In this document: in pieces, positions 16,218 to 25,339 of the stretch
Numbering within the stretch: the first letter of the stretch is position 1
Layout: each line of letters starts with the position of its first letter
Source of the DNA: Gammaproteobacteria bacterium
GTDB lineage: Bacteria > Pseudomonadota > Gammaproteobacteria > HTCC5015
Reading direction: 5' to 3'
DNA: 64,000 nucleotides
Assembly (NCBI GenBank): GCA_028284675.1
Contig: JANQRI010000015.1
Span: 1-64,000, forward strand
Notes under the pieces: model-generated
The model's input: only the letters and a program-made list of their open reading frames with translations
What the model was told of the DNA's origin: nothing
The model's database searches: none
Program-made: the position numbers and the translations under genes

Positions 16218-16928
16218 ATGAATCTCGGTATCGTTACCGCTTTGCCGACGGAGACGGCGACGCTGGTTTCCCGGCGCGTCAGGATCAGAAAAGTATATTC
16301 TCTAGGCGACAATGCATGTGTTATTGCATCCGGGATTGGCCCTGAGAATGCGGCTGATGCGGCAAAACAATTAGCCAATCAAGGTGTACAAAGGTTATTA
16401 AGCTGGGGCTTGGCCGGTGGTTTGGATGCGAGCATAAAACCGGGTGTGTTGTTGTTGCCGAAAGTGGTGATTACACAAAACAAACGTATAAATACAGATT
16501 CAACATGGCGCAGTGAATTAATCGAGTTGCTGCAAAACACATTTACTATTGATGACAAACCACTTGTACAAAGTGACAGAGTTTTGAGCAGTCAGAATGC
16601 AAAACATCAGTTGCATGTCGATACCGGGGCTGCTGCTGTGGATATGGAGAGTGCCGCTGTTGGGGAGGTCGCGTTACAAGCCGGTATCCCATTTGTGGTG
16701 TTACGGGCACTGGCCGATCCGCTGGACTTGAGCTTACCGGTGGCTATACAAAAGTCGATCACAGCATCCGGCAAACTTCGCAAGTTGAGGTTTTGTGCCG
16801 AGCTGATATATCGGCCTCATGAGCTAAGGTCTTTTGTCAGGTTGGCCCGCTACTCTTCATGCGCTCTTAAAAACCTGCAACGTGCCGCCAACAGTTTGAA
16901 TCCAGGCTTTGGCTGGAATAAAAAATGA
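16218..16928 (+). CDS. hpnG: Hopanoid-associated nucleoside phosphorylase HpnG
   Basis: A PNP/MTA-phosphorylase-fold enzyme of 236 residues that removes adenine from adenosylhopane to give ribosylhopane (phosphate). It acts after HpnH. Seen: the N-terminal strand MNLGIVTALPTE, the glycine-rich SWGLAGGLD, and the conserved VDMESAAVGEVA, whose Met-Glu contacts the ribose in this fold. It overlaps hpnA by an ATGA (16925-16928). Function is assigned from family and position in the cluster. Confidence 0.92.
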   Translation: MNLGIVTALPTETATLVSRRVRIRKVYSLGDNACVIASGIGPENAADAAKQLANQGVQRLLSWGLAGGLDASIKPGVLLLPKVVITQNKRINTDSTWRSELIELLQNTFTIDDKPLVQSDRVLSSQNAKHQLHVDTGAAAVDMESAAVGEVALQAGIPFVVLRALADPLDLSLPVAIQKSITASGKLRKLRFCAELIYRPHELRSFVRLARYSSCALKNLQRAANSLNPGFGWNKK

Positions 16929-17917
16929 CGGTATTGCTAACTGGAGCATCCGGTTTTGTGGGTTCTGCGGTTGCCAGGCGCTTGCTGGCTGAAGGCCAGT
17001 CAGTGCGTGTATTGTTACGCGCCGGTAGTGATCATCGCAATATCGCTGAATTACCTGTTGAAACGATTAATGGCGACTTATTGAATCATGCATCACTGCG
17101 GACGGCTTTAAGTGGTTGCAAAAGTTTATTCCATGTCGCCGCAGATTATCGTTTATGGGCACGTGACCCGTCAGAAATATATAAAACCAATGTAGATGGG
17201 ACGACCAGCTTGATGCTTGCAGCCCTGGAGGCCGGTGTAGAGCGGGTCGTCTACACCAGCAGTGTGGCAACTTTGGGTTTAAACAAAGACCGCTCACCGG
17301 CCAATGAGTCTACGCCGGTAGGGCTGCAGGATATGATTGGCCATTATAAGCGCTCCAAATATCTGGCTGAGCAGAAAGTTTTGGAGATGGTTGATCAGCA
17401 CGGCCTGCCGGCTGTTATCGTTAACCCGTCAACCCCTGTTGGCCCACGGGATATTAAGCCTACGCCAACTGGTAAAATGATTGTCGATGCAGCCAGCAAC
17501 AGGATACCGGCGTATGTGGATACCGGTCTTAACCTGGTACATGTTGACGATGTTGCGGAGGGGCATTGGCTTGCCTACCGATTGGGCCAGGTTGGGGAAC
17601 GCTACATATTAGGCAATGAAAACCTCACCTTAAAGCAGATTCTTAAAAAGGTTTCGTATATAGCCGGCAGCCGTGAGCCTTATTTGAAAATTCCGCATGC
17701 TATTCCGCTCGTGGCTGCATATCTGGCTGAAACCTGGGTCGGCCTGATCGGAAAAGGTGAGCCTGCTGTCAGCATCGATAGTGTCAAAATGGCTAAAAAA
17801 TATATGTTTTTTTCAATCGATAAAGCCAGGCAAGAGCTTGGGTTTTCTCCGCAGCCGGTAGATGGGGCTTTACGGGCTTCGATTGAGTGGTTTCAACAAA
17901 ACGGGTATTGTCGTTAG
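16925..17917 (+). CDS. hpnA: Hopanoid-associated sugar epimerase HpnA
   Basis: An extended short-chain dehydrogenase of 330 residues. The NAD(P) motif GASGFVGSAVARR is at the N-terminus (residues 7-19), and the YxxxK catalytic pair is in HYKRSKYLAEQK. HpnA proteins are NAD-dependent epimerase-like enzymes in hopanoid clusters, and their exact substrate is not established. It is coupled to hpnG by a four-base overlap. It ends the cluster; its stop overlaps the stop of queF on the other strand by three bases, so a separate terminator would have to lie inside coding sequence. Confidence 0.9.
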   Translation: MTVLLTGASGFVGSAVARRLLAEGQSVRVLLRAGSDHRNIAELPVETINGDLLNHASLRTALSGCKSLFHVAADYRLWARDPSEIYKTNVDGTTSLMLAALEAGVERVVYTSSVATLGLNKDRSPANESTPVGLQDMIGHYKRSKYLAEQKVLEMVDQHGLPAVIVNPSTPVGPRDIKPTPTGKMIVDAASNRIPAYVDTGLNLVHVDDVAEGHWLAYRLGQVGERYILGNENLTLKQILKKVSYIAGSREPYLKIPHAIPLVAAYLAETWVGLIGKGEPAVSIDSVKMAKKYMFFSIDKARQELGFSPQPVDGALRASIEWFQQNGYCR

Positions 17918-18306
17918 TTTGGTAGATGCACCATTGGCGCCGGTGCCCAGTCTGCCAATTGATGTTCTGCGATGACCGAGGTATAAATGCCGCCACGGAC
18001 ATTGAATTTTGCGTTAAGCCGCATAAATCGTGGTTTACAGCATAAGGCCAGATCATCCAGAATCGCATTCGTGACAGCCTCATGGAATGCGCCGATATCG
18101 CGAAATCCGGCAATATAGAGCTTTAGTGATTTGAGCTCGATGCACAACTGGTCAGGAATGTACTCCAGGTGTAGTACCGCAAAATCAGGTTGGCCAGTTT
18201 TTGGACAAAGACAGGTAAACTCCGGAATATCAATTCGGATGGTATAATCGCGGTCCGGGCTGGGGTTTGTAAAGGTTTCTAGTGCGTGATTCGGAGTATC
18301 GGGCAT
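17914..18306 (-). CDS. queF: NADPH-dependent 7-cyano-7-deazaguanine reductase, short type
   Basis: Reduces preQ0 to preQ1 in queuosine tRNA modification. The 130-residue unimodular (YkvM-like) form has the thioimide cysteine in CLCPKTGQPDF (Cys34) with Asp41, the ELKSLKLY substrate loop, and an FHE segment. E. coli has the longer bimodular form, so this is a lineage marker. It is convergent with hpnA, overlapping at the stop codons, and divergent from smc. No other queuosine genes are in view. Confidence 0.95.
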   Translation of the reverse strand: MPDTPNHALETFTNPSPDRDYTIRIDIPEFTCLCPKTGQPDFAVLHLEYIPDQLCIELKSLKLYIAGFRDIGAFHEAVTNAILDDLALCCKPRFMRLNAKFNVRGGIYTSVIAEHQLADWAPAPMVHLPN

Positions 18307-18367
18307 ATTTCGTTCCGTTTGTGTTAGAAGATACGATATTATTGTTAGATTAAGGGCTATATTTCAA

Positions 18368-21300
18368 ATGCGCCTACATAAAATTAAATTAGCCGGCTTT
18401 AAATCTTTTGTGGAGCCGACGTCAATTGCATTTCCGAGTAATCGGACCGGAATTATCGGCCCGAACGGTTGCGGAAAATCCAATGTGATCGATGCGATAC
18501 GCTGGGTTATGGGTGAAAGTTCAGCCAAACAGCTGCGCGGTGACTCAATGGATGATGTGATATTTAACGGCTCTTCCGCAAGGCCGCCGGTCAGTCGGGC
18601 CTCAGTGGACCTTATTTTTGATAATTCCGAACATTCTCTGGGCGGTCAGTACGCCAATTATAATGAAATTTCGGTTCGCCGGGAGGTTACCCGTGAAGGC
18701 CAGTCTCAGTATTTTCTGAACGGCACCCGCTGCCGCCGGCGTGATATTGCTGATATTTTTCTGGGCACCGGCCTCGGGCCACGCAGTTATGCGATTATCG
18801 AGCAGGGTATGATTTCACGCATTATTGAGGCAAAGCCTGAGGAGTTGAGAGTATACCTGGAGGAAGCAGCCGGAATTACCAAATACAAAGAACGCCGGCG
18901 GGAAACGGAAAACCGAATTCGTCATACCCGTGAAAACCTGGATCGGCTTGATGATTTGCGCGAGGAGGTTGAGAAGCAGCTCAATCACCTGAAGCGCCAG
19001 GCAGATGCGGCCCAGCGGTATAAAAAGCTTAAAGCTGAAGAGCGTCGGTTAAAGGCGGAGTTGTTGGCATTGCGCTGGCAGGCACTGAATGAACAGGTGC
19101 AAACCGAGCAAACAGCTATCCAAGAGCAGCAGACACAAGTTGAGGCCGTACTGGCTGAGCAGCGCTCTGTGGAGTTATCGATTGAGCAGCAACGTGAGGC
19201 GCATACTGAAGCAAACGAGTCGCTTAGCGGCATTCAAGCCGAGTACTATCGGCTGGGATCTGAAATATCACGTAGTGAGCAGTCGATTCAGCACCATAAA
19301 GATACCCGTGAGCGGCAAAAACAGGATCTGGATAAAATTAATGGCGCATGGCAGGAATTACAGCAACATGTTGAGGAAGATAAGGCCAAGCTTGTAGATG
19401 TATCCCAATCAATCGCAGATAAACAACCGGTATTGGATTCTTTGCATGATAATCAACATCACTCATCTGTGAGGCTGAGTGAAGCTGAAGAGGCAATGCT
19501 TGGCTGGCAGCAACGCTGGGAAACATTTAACCAGCAAGAGTCGGCTGCAACGCAGAAAGTTCAGGTAGAGCAGACCCGGCTTGAGCAGTTAAAGGAGCAC
19601 CTGGAACGGCTTGAGCAGCGTTTTGCCAAATATACTGAAGAGCACAACGGGTTGTCTGATGCATCGCTCAAAAATCAATTGGAAGACCTGTTGCAGGATG
19701 AATCCCGCCTCGGCGACGAAGTGGCTCAACACCAACAGGCAATACAGCAGTCTAACGATAGTATTACTGCTGCGCGAGAAAGCATAGAAACTTTTAGTGG
19801 CCGCTTAAATGACAGTCAAAGTGAAGCGCAGGAATTGCGGGGCAAGCTGGCATCATTGGAGGCTTTACAGGAAGCTGCACTAAACAAAAATAAAGAAGGT
19901 GTTGTTAAGTGGCTTGAGAAACAGCAACTGGAGAAGCAGCCGCGACTGGCAGAATGCATGAAGGTTGAGCCGGGCTGGGAATTGGCGGTGGAGACAGTCA
20001 TGCAGGACTGTTTAGAGGCAGTGTGTATCGATGGTCTGGATGCGGTTGCTGCCGTATTACCCCAGCTGGAACAGGGTTTTGTAATGCTTGTTGATCAAGC
20101 GGATGCCGCTGTGGCCGGTACTGATACTAAAAGTGAATATCTTGCGGATAAAGTTAACTCAGGCATGTCTGTGCAGCCTTTCCTGGAAGGTATTTATGCA
20201 GTTGATCATTTGGATCAGGCACTTGCAATGCGTGGCCGGCTTGCATCTAAAGAGTCAGTTATCACCCGCGAGGGTATCTGGCTGGGACCTAACTGGATAC
20301 GGGTTTCCGGTAAAGCCCGTGAACAGGGGAGTGTATTGGCACGTGAACAGGAAATACAACAGACCCGCACACAACTGGGCACTTTGGAACAAGCCATTGA
20401 GTCATTGCAACAGGAGTTTGCCGACAACAAACAGCTGCTGATCACCCAAGAAGAGAGACGGCAGCAACTTCAGGAAAAGCTACAGACGCTGAGTAGCAGG
20501 CATGCGGATAGCCGTGCCGAAGTTAATAGTATCAAGCTGCAACTTGAACAGCTTGAAAAAAGGCGCAGTGAGCTGACACATGAAATTAAAGAGATTGAAC
20601 GGCAAAGTGAACAGGATCGGCAGGCCCGGCAACAGTCTCTGGAAAATTTACGTGTAGCGGAGAGTCAGGTAGCTGAGAATGCGGATAGCCGTCTTCATTT
20701 ACAGGAAGAGCGTGAGCGGTTAAATAATGCGTTGCAAGGAGCGCGCGAGCATGCGCAGTCTGATAAGGATGCATTACATGAGGTGGCTTTAAGCCTGGAG
20801 TCTATGCGTTCAGTGCAAAGCTCTACCGACCGTAACCTTGCCCGGATGCAGCAGCAGCTTGATCACCTGGGGTCACGCCGGCAGGAACTGGAAACTGCAT
20901 TAGCGCAGGGAGATGAACCGATTAAGGCCAAAGAGGAAGAGCTGGCCGGTCTGCTTGAAAAGAATATTATAGTTGATAAGTCACTCGGTGAGGCTAGAGC
21001 AAAAGTAGAGCTGATTGACAAGGAAATACGTGAGTTGGAATCCAAGCGTCAGGCATTCGAAGAACAGGTTCAAACGATGCGTAATGGTTTGGAGCAGCTT
21101 CGCTTGGCGGCACAGGAAATTCGGGTAAGGTGCCAGACGATCAAAGAACAGCTTGAGGAAACTGAGTTCAATCAGGAGATTTTATTTAAGGAAATGCCGG
21201 ATGAAGCAGACGTGGACAGCTGGTCAACCCGGGTAGAAAAGCTTGAGCAGCGTGTGCAACGTATGGGTGCGATTAACCTTGCTGCGATTGATGAGCATAA

Positions 21301-21877
21301 AGAGCAGTCAGAGCGAAAAGAATATTTGGACGCCCAGCATCAGGACCTTATTGAAGCACTCGAGACATTGGAAAGAGCAATTAATAAAATTGACCGTGAA
21401 ACACGTGCCCGTTTTAAAGAGGTTTTCGATAAAGTAAACGGACATATGGGAGAAATGTTTCCGCGCTTGTTTGGTGGTGGTCAGGCGCATTTGGAAATGA
21501 CGGGTGATGACTTGCTTAGTACCGGCGTGGCGATTATGGCGCGCCCGCCGGGGAAAAGAATTACGAATATCCATTTGTTGTCAGGTGGTGAAAAAGCGCT
21601 GACAGCAGTAGCGATGGTATTTGCCATCTTTCAACTAAACCCGGCACCTTTTTGCTTGCTTGATGAGGTGGATGCACCGCTTGATGAGGCCAATGTGAGC
21701 CGTTTTGGTCAGATGGTCAAGGAGATGTCTGAAAAGGTACAGTTTATAGTTATAACGCATAACAAAACCACGATGGAGATGGTTGATCAGCTCACAGGTG
21801 TCACAATGCGTGAGGCCGGGGTATCGCGTATCGTAGCTGTTGATGTGGATGAAGCTGTTAAACTGGCAACCGCTTAA
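18368..21877 (+). CDS. smc: Chromosome segregation ATPase SMC
   Basis: The core of the condensin-like complex that compacts and separates chromosomes. The 1169-residue protein has Walker A GPNGCGKS at residues 31-38, long coiled coils rich in Gln and Glu around a hinge near residues 500-650, the LSGGEKAL signature near 1071, and Walker B FCLLDEVDAPLDE near 1100. SMC rather than MukB separates this organism from the enteric group. The partners ScpA and ScpB are not in the window. zipA and ligA follow in the usual Pseudomonas-type order. Confidence 0.98.
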   Translation: MRLHKIKLAGFKSFVEPTSIAFPSNRTGIIGPNGCGKSNVIDAIRWVMGESSAKQLRGDSMDDVIFNGSSARPPVSRASVDLIFDNSEHSLGGQYANYNEISVRREVTREGQSQYFLNGTRCRRRDIADIFLGTGLGPRSYAIIEQGMISRIIEAKPEELRVYLEEAAGITKYKERRRETENRIRHTRENLDRLDDLREEVEKQLNHLKRQADAAQRYKKLKAEERRLKAELLALRWQALNEQVQTEQTAIQEQQTQVEAVLAEQRSVELSIEQQREAHTEANESLSGIQAEYYRLGSEISRSEQSIQHHKDTRERQKQDLDKINGAWQELQQHVEEDKAKLVDVSQSIADKQPVLDSLHDNQHHSSVRLSEAEEAMLGWQQRWETFNQQESAATQKVQVEQTRLEQLKEHLERLEQRFAKYTEEHNGLSDASLKNQLEDLLQDESRLGDEVAQHQQAIQQSNDSITAARESIETFSGRLNDSQSEAQELRGKLASLEALQEAALNKNKEGVVKWLEKQQLEKQPRLAECMKVEPGWELAVETVMQDCLEAVCIDGLDAVAAVLPQLEQGFVMLVDQADAAVAGTDTKSEYLADKVNSGMSVQPFLEGIYAVDHLDQALAMRGRLASKESVITREGIWLGPNWIRVSGKAREQGSVLAREQEIQQTRTQLGTLEQAIESLQQEFADNKQLLITQEERRQQLQEKLQTLSSRHADSRAEVNSIKLQLEQLEKRRSELTHEIKEIERQSEQDRQARQQSLENLRVAESQVAENADSRLHLQEERERLNNALQGAREHAQSDKDALHEVALSLESMRSVQSSTDRNLARMQQQLDHLGSRRQELETALAQGDEPIKAKEEELAGLLEKNIIVDKSLGEARAKVELIDKEIRELESKRQAFEEQVQTMRNGLEQLRLAAQEIRVRCQTIKEQLEETEFNQEILFKEMPDEADVDSWSTRVEKLEQRVQRMGAINLAAIDEHKEQSERKEYLDAQHQDLIEALETLERAINKIDRETRARFKEVFDKVNGHMGEMFPRLFGGGQAHLEMTGDDLLSTGVAIMARPPGKRITNIHLLSGGEKALTAVAMVFAIFQLNPAPFCLLDEVDAPLDEANVSRFGQMVKEMSEKVQFIVITHNKTTMEMVDQLTGVTMREAGVSRIVAVDVDEAVKLATA

Positions 21878-21928
21878 TAACGGGTTATATATAGCGGTAT
21901 ACTGCTGGTAAAAAGTCCGGAGGTAAGA

Positions 21929-22681
21929 GTGAGTACTTTGCGCATCGTATTACTTATTTTCGGTATTTTACTGGTTGCCGGGATTTACTTTATTGGCAGG
22001 CGTAAAGAGTCTGAAAAAGTATTACGCCGGGAGCCGGCATTGGGGGAAAAAAATGAGCAGGTCACCGGTTTTGTTCGGGAGCCGGATTTGGCAACACCGC
22101 TGGCTTTTGAAGAGCCTCCTGCGACACAAAAATTATCCCCGGAACTTACCGTGTCATCACCAGAGTTTGATGCATTTCCCAATGATAACGATGTCAAATT
22201 TGAGTTTGACACGATTAAGTCCAAAGCGGTACAAAACGAAGACAGCGTAGAAGGCAGGCTTACCCCTTTGTTGCATGATGAAGAGCTTGTGATCATTAAT
22301 TTATTTGCGCAGGAGTCGAGTTGTTTTGAAGGATCAAATTTATATCGTGTACTGGAAAGTCATGGGTTTAGCAAAGGGGATCGTAATATTTTTTACTACA
22401 CTGATAATAATGCGAGGTTCAGTGTTGTAAATGTTTTTAAGCCGGGTTTCTTTCCGGATATACCGGATAACTTCTCAACAAAAGGTATTGGAATAGTATT
22501 ACAGTTGCATGATGTCAAACAGCCGCTGTCGGCATTCGAACAAATGATTGCCGTCTCGGACAAGCTTGCAAAAAGTCTTAATGGTCGTCTGCATGATGCA
22601 CAGCGGAGTTCACTAACTCAACAAACCATTACTTATTTACATGAGCATGTCCAGCAGTATCAGAATAAGCATTGTGTATGA
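21929..22681 (+). CDS. zipA: Cell division protein ZipA
   Basis: An inner-membrane anchor of the FtsZ ring. The 250-residue protein has one N-terminal membrane segment (about residues 4-20), a charged and Pro-rich linker, and a C-terminal ZipA domain (about 115-245) that binds the FtsZ tail. The GTG start has a GGAGGT site 7 bases upstream. The stop overlaps the ligA start as ATGA. The linker is shorter than in E. coli. The placement between smc and ligA is conserved. Confidence 0.93.
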   Translation: MSTLRIVLLIFGILLVAGIYFIGRRKESEKVLRREPALGEKNEQVTGFVREPDLATPLAFEEPPATQKLSPELTVSSPEFDAFPNDNDVKFEFDTIKSKAVQNEDSVEGRLTPLLHDEELVIINLFAQESSCFEGSNLYRVLESHGFSKGDRNIFYYTDNNARFSVVNVFKPGFFPDIPDNFSTKGIGIVLQLHDVKQPLSAFEQMIAVSDKLAKSLNGRLHDAQRSSLTQQTITYLHEHVQQYQNKHCV

Positions 22682-24705
22682 GCGCATCTAAAGATACCGC
22701 ATCAACTCAGATCGAGCAGTTACGTAAAGAAATAAATCAACATAATTATCGATATTATGTGCTGGATGAGCCGGCAGTTCCTGATGCCGAGTATGACCGG
22801 CTGTTTCAGCGGCTGCTCCGTTTGGAAGAAAAGCATCCCGATTTGATATCACCGGATTCACCGACTCAGCGTGTCGGTGCAAGTCCGCTTTCCGCATTTG
22901 ATGAAGTCAAACATCATATTCCGATGCTATCGCTGGCCAATGCATTTGATGAAAAAGAGTTACACGCGTTTCATCGCCGGTTATGCGAGCGCTTGGAAAT
23001 AGATGATGCCATTGAATATGCTGCTGAACCCAAGTTGGACGGTTTAGCGGTCAGTATTATTTATACTGATGGGGTGTTGACGCGGGCCGCGACACGCGGA
23101 GACGGGTATACAGGGGAGGATATTACCCAGAATATTCGTACGATTGACTCTGTGCCATTACGGCTTTTGGGTGCAGGTTATCCGAAAACTATCGAAGTGC
23201 GTGGAGAAGTGTTTATCTCCAAAAGTGCATTTGATGATATGAATGCTAATGCAGAGGCACATGGTGAAAAAGTATTTGCTAATCCGCGTAATGCAGCAGC
23301 GGGTAGTTTACGCCAGTTGGACCCACGGATTACGGCAAAACGGCCATTGGAAATTTATTGTTACTCTGTTGGTTGGGTTGAGGGCGATGGCTTGGCTTCA
23401 ACGCATAGTGAAATACTTAATAGCTTAAAAAGTTGGGGGTTACGAGTTAATCCGGAAACTACTATTGTAAGTGGGCCGAATGAGTGCTGGGCTTATTATG
23501 AAAAAATAGGAAAGAAGCGTCAGCAATTGCCATACGAAATTGACGGCGTAGTTTTCAAAGTCAATGATATTTTATTACAAAATAAACTGGGTTTTGTTTC
23601 ACGGGCACCGCGCTGGGCGATAGCCTGTAAATATCCTGCGCAGGAAGAGTTAACAGTTGTTTTGAATGTGGAATTCCAGGTGGGACGTACTGGTGCATTA
23701 ACACCTGTTGCAAGATTACAGCCTGTTAATGTGGCAGGTGTTACCGTCAGTAACGCGACTTTACATAATATGGATGAAGTTGCCCGCAAGGATGTACGAG
23801 TCGGAGATACTGTCGTGGTTCGGCGTGCTGGTGATGTGATTCCGGAAGTTGTTCGTGCACTTAAAGAACGCAGGCCTAAAAGGACACGCAGGATTAAGTT
23901 ACCTCAACATTGCCCTGTATGTGGTTCCGAAGTTGTCCGCGCTGAGGAAGAGGCAGTTGCGCGCTGCACAGGAGGTCTTTACTGCGCTGCTCAGCGCAAA
24001 GAAAGCATAAAGCATTATGCCTCACGTAAAGCAATGGATATCGAAGGCTTGGGTGATAAACTGATTGAGCAATTGGTAGAGCAAGGATTGGTTGAACATG
24101 TCGATCAACTCTATGAGCTTCGTTGCGAGCAGCTAACGACACTGGAGCGTATGGGGGAAAAGTCTGCGAAAAATCTGATTGCTGCACTTGAAAAAAGCAA
24201 GCTGACAACGTTTGCTCGTTTTATATACGCTTTGGGTATTCGGGAGGTAGGGGAAGTCACTGCCTCCAATCTTGCAAATCATTTCGGTAATATAGACAGT
24301 ATTATAGGTACAGATGAAGTAGCTTTACAGGAAGTGGCTGATGTTGGGCCGATTGTTGCGAAACATATAGTCGTTTTCTTTCAACAGCCACACAACCGGA
24401 ATATTGTGAAAAAATTGATTACTGCAGGAGTGCACTGGCCTGAGGTTCAATTGGTATCAGTGCTGGAAAAGACGCTGGAAGGAAAAGTGTATGTACTAAC
24501 CGGTGGTTTGAACAATATGACACGGGAAGAAGCCAAAGCAAAGCTCCAGGCGCTTGGTGCTAAAGTGGCAGGCAGTGTTTCGGGAAAAACAACAGCCGTG
24601 ATAGCGGGTGAAAATCCAGGCTCAAAACTAGAGAAAGCACAACAATTAGGTGTGACGGTTTTAAATGAGGCGTCATTGCTGGAGCTGTTGGGTATTGGAC
24701 GCTAA
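22678..24705 (+). CDS. ligA: NAD-dependent DNA ligase
   Basis: Seals nicks during replication and repair using NAD+. The adenylated lysine is Lys119 in EPKLDGLAV. An OB fold follows, then a four-cysteine zinc finger (CPVCGSE, later CTGGLYC), helix-hairpin-helix repeats and a C-terminal BRCT domain (from about residue 600). About 675 residues is standard. The ATG overlaps the zipA stop; a TTG two codons earlier is not needed. It converges on the receiver gene at 24702 with a four-base overlap. Confidence 0.98.
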   Translation: MSASKDTASTQIEQLRKEINQHNYRYYVLDEPAVPDAEYDRLFQRLLRLEEKHPDLISPDSPTQRVGASPLSAFDEVKHHIPMLSLANAFDEKELHAFHRRLCERLEIDDAIEYAAEPKLDGLAVSIIYTDGVLTRAATRGDGYTGEDITQNIRTIDSVPLRLLGAGYPKTIEVRGEVFISKSAFDDMNANAEAHGEKVFANPRNAAAGSLRQLDPRITAKRPLEIYCYSVGWVEGDGLASTHSEILNSLKSWGLRVNPETTIVSGPNECWAYYEKIGKKRQQLPYEIDGVVFKVNDILLQNKLGFVSRAPRWAIACKYPAQEELTVVLNVEFQVGRTGALTPVARLQPVNVAGVTVSNATLHNMDEVARKDVRVGDTVVVRRAGDVIPEVVRALKERRPKRTRRIKLPQHCPVCGSEVVRAEEEAVARCTGGLYCAAQRKESIKHYASRKAMDIEGLGDKLIEQLVEQGLVEHVDQLYELRCEQLTTLERMGEKSAKNLIAALEKSKLTTFARFIYALGIREVGEVTASNLANHFGNIDSIIGTDEVALQEVADVGPIVAKHIVVFFQQPHNRNIVKKLITAGVHWPEVQLVSVLEKTLEGKVYVLTGGLNNMTREEAKAKLQALGAKVAGSVSGKTTAVIAGENPGSKLEKAQQLGVTVLNEASLLELLGIGR

Positions 24706-25070
24706 GAGTATTTTTGCGGTGAAAAAATATCTTTTTTTAATACTGTAATTAATGCTTCCAGTACTGTTTCGAAATCAGGGTTTTGAATTTTAGATGCTTG
24801 CAGTATGAGCTTGGTTTTATGTTGTACTGATGCCAACCCTGATATTTCCCATTTCTTCTCTTGCGTAAAAATACTATCCACTGAAGAGTAATTTTCGAAT
24901 CCGGCAACCCCCATATCGATCAATAAAATATCGTAAAGTTTCCCTTCATTAATGAGGCTAAGCGCTTGCTCTACAGTGGCAGCTTGCTCAATGGATATAT
25001 TAAATTTATGCAGTGCGTTTTCGAGTTTTTCGAGAAATACCGGATGGTTATCTATGATTAATATTCTCAT
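24702..25070 (-). CDS. Orphan single-domain receiver-like protein, degenerate
   Basis: A 122-residue protein whose first half is a CheY-like receiver. It starts ILIIDNHPVFLEKL and has the probable phosphoacceptor Asp52 in DILLIDMGV. The usual acidic pair is D7-N8. The PxxDG turn after the acceptor is replaced by GVAGFENYSS, and the conserved Lys with its KP turn is not found. No output domain follows. It may bind a partner without phosphorylation or be decaying. No kinase gene is adjacent. It overlaps the end of ligA on the opposite strand by four bases. Confidence 0.7.
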   Translation of the reverse strand: MRILIIDNHPVFLEKLENALHKFNISIEQAATVEQALSLINEGKLYDILLIDMGVAGFENYSSVDSIFTQEKKWEISGLASVQHKTKLILQASKIQNPDFETVLEALITVLKKDIFSPQKYS

Positions 25071-25339
25071 TAATTTTCAAACTGATCATCTAGCCCAGTG
25101 CAAACATAACATAGATCATTATAGAGTCAAATCATACTTTTGTGCGAATAGTATTGGTGCCGTATTTTAGGAGCTGACAGTTTAAATATCTTGAGATTAT
25201 TGAGCTTATACACACTGTGTAACAATCTTCCTATATGTGTTATCCATTATTGTGACTCTTCCAATAGCCTGCTGAAGCCTGTTAAACTGTAAGCATATTG
25301 TTGAATTAATTCGAAAAATAAAAAATTTTAATTGTTGCG

